From: Thermosulfurimonas sp. F29
GTDB taxonomy: Bacteria; Desulfobacterota; Thermodesulfobacteria; Thermodesulfobacteriales; Thermodesulfobacteriaceae
Length of the DNA: 64,000 nucleotides
NCBI RefSeq assembly: GCF_019688735.1
Contig: NZ_JAIFYA010000001.1
Location: forward strand, 124,001 to 188,000
Direction: 5' to 3'
The first letter of the stretch is position 1. Each line of letters begins with the position of its first letter. Below the pieces are notes generated by a model that was given only the letters and a program-made list of their open reading frames with translations, was not told where the DNA came from and did no database searches. The translations under genes were made by a program, and so were the position numbers. Shown here piece by piece: positions 34,250 through 41,887 of this stretch.

Positions 34250-35178
34250 AGATCTTCAGCGGCACCTCCAATCCGGAGCTGGCCCGCAAGATCTGCGAGT
34301 ATCTGGCCGTGCCCCTGGGAGCCATGGAGATCCGGCGTTTCAGCGATGGGGAGATCTTCGTGGAGATAAAGGAAAATGTGCGGGGAGCGGATGTCTTCGT
34401 GGTGCAGTCCACCTGCACGCCGGTGAACGAGCACCTCATGGAGCTTCTCATCATCATCGACGCCCTGCGCCGGGCCTCGGCTCGCCGCATAACCGCGGTT
34501 ATTCCCTACTACGGATACGCCCGGCAGGATCGGAAGACCGCCCCGCGCACGCCCATCACCGCCAAACTGGTGGCCAATCTGCTTACCGTGGCCGGGGCGC
34601 GCCGGGTGCTCACCATGGACCTTCACGCCGGCCAGATTCAAGGCTTTTTCGACATCCCGGTGGATCATCTCTTCGCCGCCCCGGTGCTCCTGGACTACCT
34701 GCGGGACACCTTCCGGGGCGAGGAGCTGGTGATCGTATCGCCGGATGCCGGCGGGGTGGAGAGGGCCCGGGCCTACGCCAAACGGCTGGATGCCGGGATA
34801 GCCATCGTGGACAAGCGCCGCCCCGGACCGAATCAGAGCGAGGTGATGCATGTGGTGGGCGAGGTGAAAGGCAAGGTGGCCATCATCCTGGACGACATGG
34901 TGGACACCGCGGGGACCATGTGCAAGGCCGCCGAGGCCATAAAGGAACGCGGCGCCAAGGAGGTTCACGGCATGGCCACCCATCCCGTGCTCTCCGGGCC
35001 GGCGGTGGAGCGCATAAGAAAATCGTCCCTGAAGTCCCTGGTGGTCACCGACACCATCCCCTTGCGCGAGGAGGCAAAAGAGATTAAAAAGATCAAGGTT
35101 CTCTCGGTGGCCCGGCTTCTGGGGGAGGCCATCCGCAGGATCCATGCGGATGATTCGGTAAGTTCTCTCTTCGTCTAA
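34231..35178 (+). CDS. prs: Ribose-phosphate pyrophosphokinase
   Basis: A 315-residue PRPP synthase, standard class I length. The flexible loop [21 protein letters not shown] is represented by [10 protein letters not shown], the PRPP loop by [15 protein letters not shown], and the ribose-5-phosphate site by [10 protein letters not shown]. It makes PRPP from ribose 5-phosphate and ATP for purine, pyrimidine, His, Trp and NAD synthesis; guaA lies four genes downstream. The order ispE-prs-rplY-pth is conserved in many bacteria. Confidence 0.97.
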   Translation: MFINHLKIFSGTSNPELARKICEYLAVPLGAMEIRRFSDGEIFVEIKENVRGADVFVVQSTCTPVNEHLMELLIIIDALRRASARRITAVIPYYGYARQDRKTAPRTPITAKLVANLLTVAGARRVLTMDLHAGQIQGFFDIPVDHLFAAPVLLDYLRDTFRGEELVIVSPDAGGVERARAYAKRLDAGIAIVDKRRPGPNQSEVMHVVGEVKGKVAIILDDMVDTAGTMCKAAEAIKERGAKEVHGMATHPVLSGPAVERIRKSSLKSLVVTDTIPLREEAKEIKKIKVLSVARLLGEAIRRIHADDSVSSLFV

Positions 35179-35198
35179 TTCGGAAGGAGGGTTAAGGA

Positions 35199-35810
35199 AT
35201 GAGGCAGGTAGCCTTTACGGTGGAGGTTAGAAAGAAGACCGGAAAAGAGGTGGCCAAGAAGCTGCGCAGGCAGGGGCTCATCCCGGCCATTCTTTACGGT
35301 CCGCAGACCGAACCGATCCCGCTTACGGCGCGTCTGAACGAGCTCAAAAAGATCCTTCTGCGTCACCGGGGGGAACAGCTCATTTTCAACCTCACCATTC
35401 AGGACAACGGGCAGAGCACCCAGAAGATGGCCTTGATCAAGGAGTTACAATATCATCCGGTCACCGACGAGATCATTCACGCCGACTTCTACGAGGTGCG
35501 GATGGATCGTCCGGTGGAGGTGGATGTGCCCGTGGTGGTGGTGGGCAAGGCCAAAGGGGTGGAGCGCGGAGGGTTGCTGGAGGTGCTCATGCACGAGCTC
35601 ACGGTTTCCTGTCTCCCGGACCGCATCCCGGACAGAATTGAGATCGATGTATCGGATCTCGATGTGGGCGACACCCTCCATGTGCGGGATCTTACTCCTC
35701 CGGAGGGGGTGAGGTTTGCGGAGGATCCGGAGGCACCGGTGGTGACCATCGTGGAGGTGGAGGAGGAAGGAGCCGCCGAGGAGGAGACCGAGGGCGGCGA
35801 AGCAGCCTAA
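35199..35810 (+). CDS. rplY: Ribosomal protein bL25 (CTC form)
   Basis: A 203-residue L25 of the long CTC type: an N-terminal 5S-rRNA-binding domain (RKKTGKEVAKKLRRQGLIPA, YHPVTDEIIHADFYEV) and a C-terminal beta domain (GVERGGLLEVLMHELTVSCL, PDRIEIDVSDLDVGDTLHV). The tail is a Glu-rich, disordered run. GGAGGG and AAGGA lie before the ATG. It is part of the ispE-prs-rplY-pth order and binds 5S rRNA in the large subunit. Confidence 0.95.
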   Translation: MRQVAFTVEVRKKTGKEVAKKLRRQGLIPAILYGPQTEPIPLTARLNELKKILLRHRGEQLIFNLTIQDNGQSTQKMALIKELQYHPVTDEIIHADFYEVRMDRPVEVDVPVVVVGKAKGVERGGLLEVLMHELTVSCLPDRIPDRIEIDVSDLDVGDTLHVRDLTPPEGVRFAEDPEAPVVTIVEVEEEGAAEEETEGGEAA

Positions 35811-35811
35811 C

Positions 35812-36411
35812 ATGTGGCTGGTGGTGGGGCTGGGGAACCCCGGCCCGCGCTACGCCCGCACCCGACACAACTTCGGCTGGATGGCGGTGGAGGCCCTGGC
35901 CCGGAGCCAGGGCCTTGTCTTTAGGGAGACCCCCGAGGGGCGGGCCCTTGCGGCGGAATGGCCGGAAAGAGCGGTGTTCCTCCTGCCCCTTACCTACATG
36001 AATCTTTCGGGAGAGGCCGTGGCCTCGGCTCTCAGGAGATGGCCGGTCCCACGGGAAAGGGTGCTCGTGGTCTACGACGACCTGGATCTTCCCCTGGGCC
36101 GTCTCAAACTGGCCCCCCGCGGAGGAAGCGGGGGGCACCGCGGGATGGCCTCAGTGCTCGCAAGCCTCGGCACCGAGGAGATTCCCCGTCTGCGGATGGG
36201 GATAGGACGGCCGGCCCGGGGGATTCCGGTGCCGGATTATGTGCTTTCGGAGTTCGCGCCGGAGGAATGGCCCCTTGCGGAACGGATCCTTACCCTGGCC
36301 GGGGAGGCCGTAAGGACCGTGCTTGAAGAGGGACTGGCCAGGGCCATGACCCTTTACAACCGCCGCGACCTTCTCCAAAATGTGAAGGAAGGGGTGAAAG
36401 ATGGCCGATAA
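35812..36411 (+). CDS. pth: Peptidyl-tRNA hydrolase
   Basis: A 199-residue Pth. Signature stretches are VGLGNPGPRYARTRHNFGWM with the catalytic His in RHN, LTYMNLSGEAV, and VVYDDLDLPLGRLKL with the catalytic Asp, followed by GGSGGHRGMASV. It cleaves the ester bond of peptidyl-tRNAs dropped from the ribosome. Its start follows the rplY stop by one base, and its end overlaps the psiE-like gene by 11 bases. Confidence 0.97.
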   Translation: MWLVVGLGNPGPRYARTRHNFGWMAVEALARSQGLVFRETPEGRALAAEWPERAVFLLPLTYMNLSGEAVASALRRWPVPRERVLVVYDDLDLPLGRLKLAPRGGSGGHRGMASVLASLGTEEIPRLRMGIGRPARGIPVPDYVLSEFAPEEWPLAERILTLAGEAVRTVLEEGLARAMTLYNRRDLLQNVKEGVKDGR

Positions 36412-36898
36412 AAAAAGACCGGGCCGGCGTTCCTCGATGGACATATGGCTTCAGGACACCTTCCTCAAGGTGGAACGCCTCCTCTACATCCTGGTGGCCC
36501 TGGGTATCGTCCTGGCCACCGTTGAGGTAATCTACGACGGCTATCACGCCCTCATCCGGGCCTTCGGATACAAGGACTTCGCCCTGGGGGTACTCAAGGT
36601 CATCGACCGGTTCCTGATCGCCCTCATGTTCTTGGAGATCCTCTACACGGTGCAGATCATCTTCGGGGAGGAGTATCACCTGCAGTGCGTGGAACCCTTC
36701 CTGATGGTGGCCATCATTGCCCTGGTGCGGCGGCTCCTGATTCTGGCCTTCGAGGTTTCCCACGGGGAAGTAACCATGGATAGGCTGCGCTTTTACCTCA
36801 TGGAGATGATCGTCGTAGGGGTGCTCATTCTGGCCCTGGTTGGAGCGGTCATTCTTCTCCGAAGAGTACGGTGGAGGGAAAAGGATCATGGTGCATGA
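36401..36898 (+). CDS. PsiE-family membrane protein
   Basis: A 165-residue inner-membrane protein with four hydrophobic segments: [51 protein letters not shown] and [20 protein letters not shown]. This arrangement and the [20 protein letters not shown] core fit the phosphate-starvation-inducible PsiE family; its function is unknown. The ribosome site GAAGGGG is in the pth gene. The last bases overlap the guaA start. Confidence 0.85.
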   Translation: MADKKRPGRRSSMDIWLQDTFLKVERLLYILVALGIVLATVEVIYDGYHALIRAFGYKDFALGVLKVIDRFLIALMFLEILYTVQIIFGEEYHLQCVEPFLMVAIIALVRRLLILAFEVSHGEVTMDRLRFYLMEMIVVGVLILALVGAVILLRRVRWREKDHGA

Positions 36899-38435
36899 GG
36901 ATTCCATTCTCGTTCTGGATTTTGGCTCCCAGACCACCCAGCTCATAGCCCGGCGGGTGCGGGAACTCCGTGTTTACAGCGAGATAAAACCCTGCACGGT
37001 TCCTCCGGAGGAAATTCGTTCCTTTCGGCCCCGGGGGATCATCCTCTCCGGAGGTCCGGCCAGCGTTTACGATCCCGGAGCCCCCACCGTTTCGCCGGAG
37101 ATCTTCGAACTGGAAGTACCGGTTCTGGGGATCTGCTACGGAATGCAGCTCATAGCCCACCTTCTGGGGGGACGGGTGGAACGCTCCCCCCGAAGGGAAT
37201 ACGGTCCGGCGGAACTCAGGATCCTTTCCACGGAGGACCTTTTCGCGGGGCTCGAGCCTTCCCGCACCTTCCGGGTCTGGATGAGCCACGGGGATCGCAT
37301 AGAGGTTCTTCCCCCGGGTTTCGTGACGCTGGCCGAAAGTGAAAATTCCCCCTACGCGGCCATGCGCCATCGGGAAAAGCCCCTTTTCGGCGTGCAGTTT
37401 CATCCGGAGGTGGCCCACACCGAGATAGGCCGCGAGGTGCTGGCCAACTTCGTTTTCCGGATCTGCGGTTGCCAGCCCACCTGGACCATGGAGTCCTTCA
37501 TCGAGTCCGCGGTGCGGGAGATCCGGGAGATGGTCCCCCCGGAGGACCGGGTGGTCTGTGCGCTTTCCGGGGGCATCGATTCCACGGTTACGGCCCTTCT
37601 GGTGCACCGGGCCATAGGGGATCGTCTCATCCCCATCTTCGTCAACAACGGAGTCCTGCGCAAGAACGAGCCCGAAGAAGTTCTGGAGCTCATGAGCTCC
37701 CTGGGGCTTCGGGTCCACTATGTGGACGCCTCGGAGAGGTTTCTGGAGAGACTCCGCGGGGTTACCGATCCCGAGGAAAAACGGCGGATAATCGGACACA
37801 CCTTCATCGAGGTCTTTGAGGAGGAGGCCCGGCGGATAGGCGGGGTGCGCTGGCTGGCTCAGGGCACGCTTTATCCGGATGTGATCGAAAGCGTGTCCTT
37901 CAGGGGCCCCTCGGCCACCATAAAGACCCACCACAATGTGGGAGGGCTTCCGGAACGGATGAACCTGAAACTCATCGAACCCCTCCGGGAACTCTTCAAG
38001 GACGAGGTACGGGAGATCGCCCGGGAGCTGGGGCTTCCAAAAAAGGTGGTCTGGCGCCAGCCCTTCCCCGGTCCTGGCCTGGCCATCCGGATCCTGGGGG
38101 AGGTCACCGAGGAACGGCTGCGCATCCTCCGGGAGGCCGACGCCATCGTTACCGAGGAGATGCTGGAAAGCGGCTGGTATTATCGGGTGTGGCAGAGCTT
38201 CGCCGTGCTGGTTCCGGTCAAAACCGTGGGGGTTATGGGGGATTACCGCACCTACGAGTATGTGATCGCGGTGCGCTGCGTGGAAAGCCAGGACGCCATG
38301 ACCGCCGACTGGGTCAGACTCCCTTACGATCTTCTGGCCCGGATCTCAAACCGCATCATCAACGAGGTCAAAGGGGTAAACCGGGTGGTCTACGACATCT
38401 CCTCCAAGCCCCCGGCCACCATTGAATGGGAGTAG
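36888..38435 (+). CDS. guaA: GMP synthase (glutamine-hydrolysing)
   Basis: A 515-residue GuaA. The class I glutamine amidotransferase half has [17 protein letters not shown], the nucleophile in GICYGMQ, and [13 protein letters not shown] with the catalytic His/Glu. The ATP-pyrophosphatase half has [10 protein letters not shown], and the C-terminal dimerisation domain ends with [14 protein letters not shown]. It converts XMP to GMP. ATG 36888 is chosen since GGAGGG lies ten bases upstream and the N-terminus then matches the family; it overlaps the psiE-like gene by 11 bases. Confidence 0.97.
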   Translation: MVHEDSILVLDFGSQTTQLIARRVRELRVYSEIKPCTVPPEEIRSFRPRGIILSGGPASVYDPGAPTVSPEIFELEVPVLGICYGMQLIAHLLGGRVERSPRREYGPAELRILSTEDLFAGLEPSRTFRVWMSHGDRIEVLPPGFVTLAESENSPYAAMRHREKPLFGVQFHPEVAHTEIGREVLANFVFRICGCQPTWTMESFIESAVREIREMVPPEDRVVCALSGGIDSTVTALLVHRAIGDRLIPIFVNNGVLRKNEPEEVLELMSSLGLRVHYVDASERFLERLRGVTDPEEKRRIIGHTFIEVFEEEARRIGGVRWLAQGTLYPDVIESVSFRGPSATIKTHHNVGGLPERMNLKLIEPLRELFKDEVREIARELGLPKKVVWRQPFPGPGLAIRILGEVTEERLRILREADAIVTEEMLESGWYYRVWQSFAVLVPVKTVGVMGDYRTYEYVIAVRCVESQDAMTADWVRLPYDLLARISNRIINEVKGVNRVVYDISSKPPATIEWE

Positions 38436-38439
38436 GGAC

Positions 38440-38991
38440 ATGGGAGAGCCGGCCCGAGTCCCCGTTCATTACACCGTTTCCGACTGGGAGACCTGGGAGG
38501 GAAACTGGGAGCTCGTCTACGGGCAGCCGGTGGCCATGGTGGCCCCGGCCCTGCGTCATCAATGGATTAGTTATCGATTGACCCGGCAGTTGATGGATCA
38601 GTTCGAGACCTGCGAGAAAGCCCGGTGTCTGGCCCTGCAGGAGGTGGCCTGGGAGGTGGCCGAGGACACGGTTCTGGTACCGGATCTGGTGGTGGTCTGC
38701 GACGAGGACTTGGATCAGAGGCGCCTGGTGCGGACACCGGAGATGGTCGTGGAGATCGTCTCGCCTAATACGGCCCGGCTCGACGAGACCGTAAAGTTCG
38801 AGATCTGCGCCCGGGAGGGGGTCCGCTACTTCGTGCTCGTCTATCCGGAAAAGAGGCTGGCCAAGATCTGGCACCTGCGGGAGGGGCGTTACCACAAGGA
38901 GGGAGACTTTCGAGAGGGAGGTTTCCTTTTTCGGGAGCTGACCTGTCCGGCGCGACTTGACTTCGAAAACCTCTGGGTTGATCCTCGTTGA
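38440..38991 (+). CDS. Uma2 family (DUF820) PD-(D/E)XK nuclease-like protein
   Basis: About 183 residues. The Uma2 core is visible: VPDLVVVCDED (metal-binding Asp), MVVEIVSPNTARLDETVKFE (Glu and the Lys of the helix) and YFVLVYPEKRLAKIW. These are restriction-like folds, abundant in cyanobacteria and scattered in thermophiles, with unproven function. ATG 38440 has GGAG seven bases upstream; TTG 38422 is an alternative inside guaA. It is four bases downstream of guaA, so it appears to ride in a housekeeping operon. Confidence 0.82.
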   Translation: MGEPARVPVHYTVSDWETWEGNWELVYGQPVAMVAPALRHQWISYRLTRQLMDQFETCEKARCLALQEVAWEVAEDTVLVPDLVVVCDEDLDQRRLVRTPEMVVEIVSPNTARLDETVKFEICAREGVRYFVLVYPEKRLAKIWHLREGRYHKEGDFREGGFLFRELTCPARLDFENLWVDPR

Positions 38992-39494
38992 GGGAGGTTT
39001 ACCGGAAACTACTTCACCTTTCCGGACTGATTCTCCATCCCCTGGTCCTCTGGCTGGGAGCAAGATCCGTTCTTCTCTGGGGGCCGCTTCTCGTCGGAGT
39101 AACGGCTTTTGAGATCCTGCGTCTTTGCGGGAGGGGATGGTTTCCCCCGGGCCTCGGGAAACTCCTTCGCCCGGAGGAAAAACGGCGCCCCACCGGAACT
39201 TTCTATTACCTGTGGGGGGTGGGACTCGCCTTCCTCCTCTTTCCCGTGCGGGCGGCTCTGGCGGGGCTCTGGGTGCTGGCCCTGGCCGACGCCCTGGCCG
39301 GCCTTTCCGGACGGGGTCTCAGGCATCACCTGGTCTTCTTCCTCACGGCTCTGCTGGTGGCCCTGGGATGGGGACACCCCCCTTCCCTCCCCCTGATCCT
39401 AAAGGTCCTCCTCTGGACCCTGATCGAGGCCCTTCCGGGCTTAAACGACAACCTCACCCTTCCCCTGGCGGTGGCGGTTACCTGGAGCCGGTGA
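38988..39494 (+). CDS. Dolichol/phytol kinase-like membrane protein
   Basis: A 168-residue membrane protein with about six hydrophobic segments. The sequences REVYRKLLHLSGL at the start, LADALAGLSGRG in the middle and LIEALPGLNDNLTLPLAVA at the end are those of the CTP-dependent polyprenol/phytol kinase family (SEC59/VTE5, CdsA-like), though shorter than typical (about 200). Substrate unknown. Start TTG 38988 overlaps the Uma2 stop (TTGA). Its end overlaps the convergent DUF429 gene by 17 bases. Confidence 0.7.
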   Translation: MREVYRKLLHLSGLILHPLVLWLGARSVLLWGPLLVGVTAFEILRLCGRGWFPPGLGKLLRPEEKRRPTGTFYYLWGVGLAFLLFPVRAALAGLWVLALADALAGLSGRGLRHHLVFFLTALLVALGWGHPPSLPLILKVLLWTLIEALPGLNDNLTLPLAVAVTWSR

Positions 39495-40167
39495 AAAACC
39501 GGGAGGGGATCTTCCTTCTGAGGACCACGAAGGGACCGAAACCGCGCGCCGTGGGGGCACCGGGGAGGAAAAGGAGGGTCTGCGGACAGAGGTGATAGGC
39601 GGCCGCAGAAAGGGCGCAGGAAAGGGCATCCACCAGACCATCGGTGGGAGGCACCGGAGGGTCCGCCGGCACCAGGGCCCTCCACAGAGAAAGGACCGCC
39701 TTTGCCCTTTCCTCCGCCGGGCTGCGGGGATCCTTGTAAAGGCGAACCGCCTCCCTGAGCCCGGGAAAGGTGAAATAAAGCCCGGCCCGGGGATGGGTCT
39801 CCAGAATCGTTCCCACGAAGGGACTCAGGGCCTCGGCCAGGAGCAGCCCTCTTACCGGGGCCGCCTGAAGAGCGTGGTAGGAAAGGACCCAGCCGGGCTG
39901 CCCTCCCTCCCGCGCGAGACTTTCGCGAAGGGCGGTATCCGCTTCGCGAAACCCGCGCCGATCCTTCAGGGAAAAGGAAAGGGGAGCGTCCAGGGCCACC
40001 GCAAGCACCCTCTCCTTCCGGACGAATTCCGTGATCTCCTCAAGGCCCACCGGCCTTGCCCCCGAGAGGGAAAGCACCGGAAGCGGCCTGAGCCCCTCCC
40101 TCTCCACCGCCACCGCCCAGGTGTTCTCCTCCCCTCCCACATCCACCCCCAGGAAACAAAAGCTCAT
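39478..40167 (-). CDS. DUF429 protein (predicted RNase H-like fold)
   Basis: A 229-residue protein. FLGVDVGGEENTWAVAV at the start and VLAVALDAPLSF give the two Asp-bearing strands of an RNase H-like fold; ETHPRAGLY and GLVDALSCALSAAAY near the end are DUF429 hallmarks. The family has predicted nuclease character but no demonstrated activity. It follows trmB with a four-base overlap. Confidence 0.82.
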   Translation of the reverse strand: MSFCFLGVDVGGEENTWAVAVEREGLRPLPVLSLSGARPVGLEEITEFVRKERVLAVALDAPLSFSLKDRRGFREADTALRESLAREGGQPGWVLSYHALQAAPVRGLLLAEALSPFVGTILETHPRAGLYFTFPGLREAVRLYKDPRSPAEERAKAVLSLWRALVPADPPVPPTDGLVDALSCALSAAAYHLCPQTLLFLPGAPTARGFGPFVVLRRKIPSRFFTGSR

Positions 40168-41057
40168 CCCTTCACCCTTTCGGCCAGGAATTCCAGCATT
40201 TCCTGAATCCCCCGCGTCTTGAGCACCTCACTGAAACCGGAAACATCCAGCTGATACCCGTCGGGCCTCCTCCGGATGAAGACGAAAAACTTCTGCACAT
40301 ACCCCTCCTCTGAGAGAAGCACCTCCAGAAGCCGATCCTCGCCGTGTTCCCAGACCCGAAAGGTCCGAAGGATCAGGCCTTCTCTCAGGCGAAAGGTCTT
40401 CTGGAGCACCATGGGAAGGCCGGTGATATCGGGAACCCTTACCGGAAACACCTCCTGCACCTCCTCTATCCGGGGATGGGGAATTTCCCGCGGGGGGCGG
40501 ATCTTTTTCAGGACCAGGGCCCAGAGGGTCTTCCCCCGGGCGAGCCACTTGGCCTCGTATTTGGTTAAGGGGGAGGTGGGCCTCAGGGTCTCGACGGACA
40601 CCTCGAAGGCCTCCACCTCCCGGGCCGCCTCCAGAGTGTAGTCCAGAAAAGGCCGGTCGTCGGTGCGCAGCCTTATCTCACCCCCGGTCCGCAACCTCCG
40701 GGCAAAGAGGTAAAGGTTTTCGGGTCTGGTAAGGCGCCGCTTGTGATGTCTCTTCTTAAACCAGGGATCCGGATAGTTCATGTAGATAGTTTCCACGCTC
40801 TCGTCCGCAAAAAGGAGGTAAAAGGCCCAGTAGGCGTCGAGCCTAACGCAATATACATTCCGGAGGTCCCTTCGACGGATCTCCCGCAGGAGCTTTTCGA
40901 TGGAGATCCCCGACAGTTCTATCCCCAAGAAGTGGCGTTCGGGATGCTCCAGGGCCATCCGCGTCAGAAACTCCCCGTTTCCGAACCCGATCTCCACCGT
41001 GAGGTTCGGTAAAAGAAGGGGTTTTTTCAGGCGCTTGTAGTTGAGATAACCCTGCAA
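40164..41057 (-). CDS. trmB: tRNA (guanine46-N7)-methyltransferase TrmB with C-terminal extension
   Basis: A 297-residue protein. Residues 1-190 are TrmB: SAM motif VEIGFGNGEFLTRMA, GIELSGISIEKLL, and the signature YMNYPDPWFKKRHHKRRL, then TKYEAKWLARG. The last ~105 residues are an added beta-rich domain. The same kind of extension occurs in TrmB of Aquifex and some other thermophiles, where it supports stability or tRNA binding at high temperature. It methylates G46 in the tRNA variable loop. Start ATG or a near upstream codon; no strong Shine-Dalgarno site. Confidence 0.92.
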   Translation of the reverse strand: MQGYLNYKRLKKPLLLPNLTVEIGFGNGEFLTRMALEHPERHFLGIELSGISIEKLLREIRRRDLRNVYCVRLDAYWAFYLLFADESVETIYMNYPDPWFKKRHHKRRLTRPENLYLFARRLRTGGEIRLRTDDRPFLDYTLEAAREVEAFEVSVETLRPTSPLTKYEAKWLARGKTLWALVLKKIRPPREIPHPRIEEVQEVFPVRVPDITGLPMVLQKTFRLREGLILRTFRVWEHGEDRLLEVLLSEEGYVQKFFVFIRRRPDGYQLDVSGFSEVLKTRGIQEMLEFLAERVKG

Positions 41058-41102
41058 GGCCTGTCGGGCCTCCTGAGATTCATGCTTATAAATTCCAAAA
41101 GT

Positions 41103-41134
41103 TTGGCAAAGATTTCAGATGATAGTAATATAAT
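41103..41134 (+). promoter_or_regulatory. Putative promoter TTGGCA with TAATAT/TATAAT
   Basis: TTGGCA at 41103-41108; TAATAT at 41126-41131 (17-base spacer) or TATAAT at 41129-41134 (20-base spacer). It lies in an AT-rich gap before the coiled-coil gene. Confidence 0.45.
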
Positions 41135-41161
41135 GACAGAAAAATTCCACAGGGAAGGGAT

Positions 41162-41887
41162 ATGAGCGCCGTAAAGAGAGAGTGGGATCCGGAAATTCTG
41201 GTCGAAGTTTTCAGGAAGTATCTGGAGGAACATCCGGAGGTGGTCTCCCGAATTCTCGGTTCCTCGGCAATCCTGGAAAAACTGGTTACTAAGGAGGACC
41301 TCAAACTCCTCCTGGAGCTTTTGAACTCCCGCTTCGAGGCCATGGAAAGACGCTTCGAGGCGCTCCAGCGGGAAATGGACAAGCGCTTCGAAGCCATGGA
41401 CAAACGCTTCGAGGCCATGGAAAAAGCCAATCAGCAACGCTTCGAAGCCATGGACAAACGCTTCGAGGCCATGGAAAAAGCCAATCAGCAACGCTTCGAA
41501 GCCATGGACAAACGCTTCGAGGCCATGGAAAAAGCCAATCAGCAACGCTTCGAAGCCATGGACAAACGCTTCGAGGCGCTCCAGCGGGAAATGGACAAGC
41601 GCTTCGAAGCCATGGACAAACGCTTCGAGGCCATGGAGAAGACCAATCAACAACGCTTCGAGGCCATAAACGGACGCTTCGAGGCGCTCCAGCGGGAAAT
41701 GGACAAGCGCTTCGAGGCCATGGAAAAACGCTTCGAGGCCATGGAAAAAGCCAATCAGCAACGCTTCGAGGCCATGAGCAAACGCTTCGAGGCGCTTGAA
41801 AAGCGTCTTTCTTTTCTCCAGTGGTTCACCGGGCTGGGTTTTACCTTCGTCAGCATCCTTCTCGTGCTTCTCAAATTTTTCGGCTAG
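41162..41887 (+). CDS. Tail-anchored coiled-coil protein with alternating 7/11-residue repeats
   Basis: A 241-residue protein in three parts. Residues 1-56 are a helical head (EILVEVFRKYLEEHPEVV). Residues 57-215 are an uninterrupted coil of RFEAMDK-type heptads alternating with RFEAMEKANQQ- or RFEALQREMDK-type hendecads, giving eight 18-residue units. Residues 218-240 are one hydrophobic segment (FTGLGFTFVSILLVLLKFF), so the protein is probably anchored by its tail in the inner membrane with the coil in the cytoplasm. I know no function. The radical SAM gene starts directly after its stop. Confidence 0.8.
   Translation: MSAVKREWDPEILVEVFRKYLEEHPEVVSRILGSSAILEKLVTKEDLKLLLELLNSRFEAMERRFEALQREMDKRFEAMDKRFEAMEKANQQRFEAMDKRFEAMEKANQQRFEAMDKRFEAMEKANQQRFEAMDKRFEALQREMDKRFEAMDKRFEAMEKTNQQRFEAINGRFEALQREMDKRFEAMEKRFEAMEKANQQRFEAMSKRFEALEKRLSFLQWFTGLGFTFVSILLVLLKFFG
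41330..41805 (+). repeat. 54-bp tandem repeat array (8.5 units) inside the coiled-coil gene
   Basis: Units start every 54 bases from 41330. Three consecutive copies (41384-41437, 41438-41491, 41492-41545) are identical in DNA; the others differ at several sites. The repeats begin CGCTTCGA(A/G)GCC. Their identity at synonymous sites points to recent expansion. Confidence 0.9.

Noticed and set aside
41330-41805. Regular repeat array that might be taken for CRISPR
   Set aside because: Repeats are 54 bp, contiguous, in frame and without unique spacers; they encode a coiled coil.
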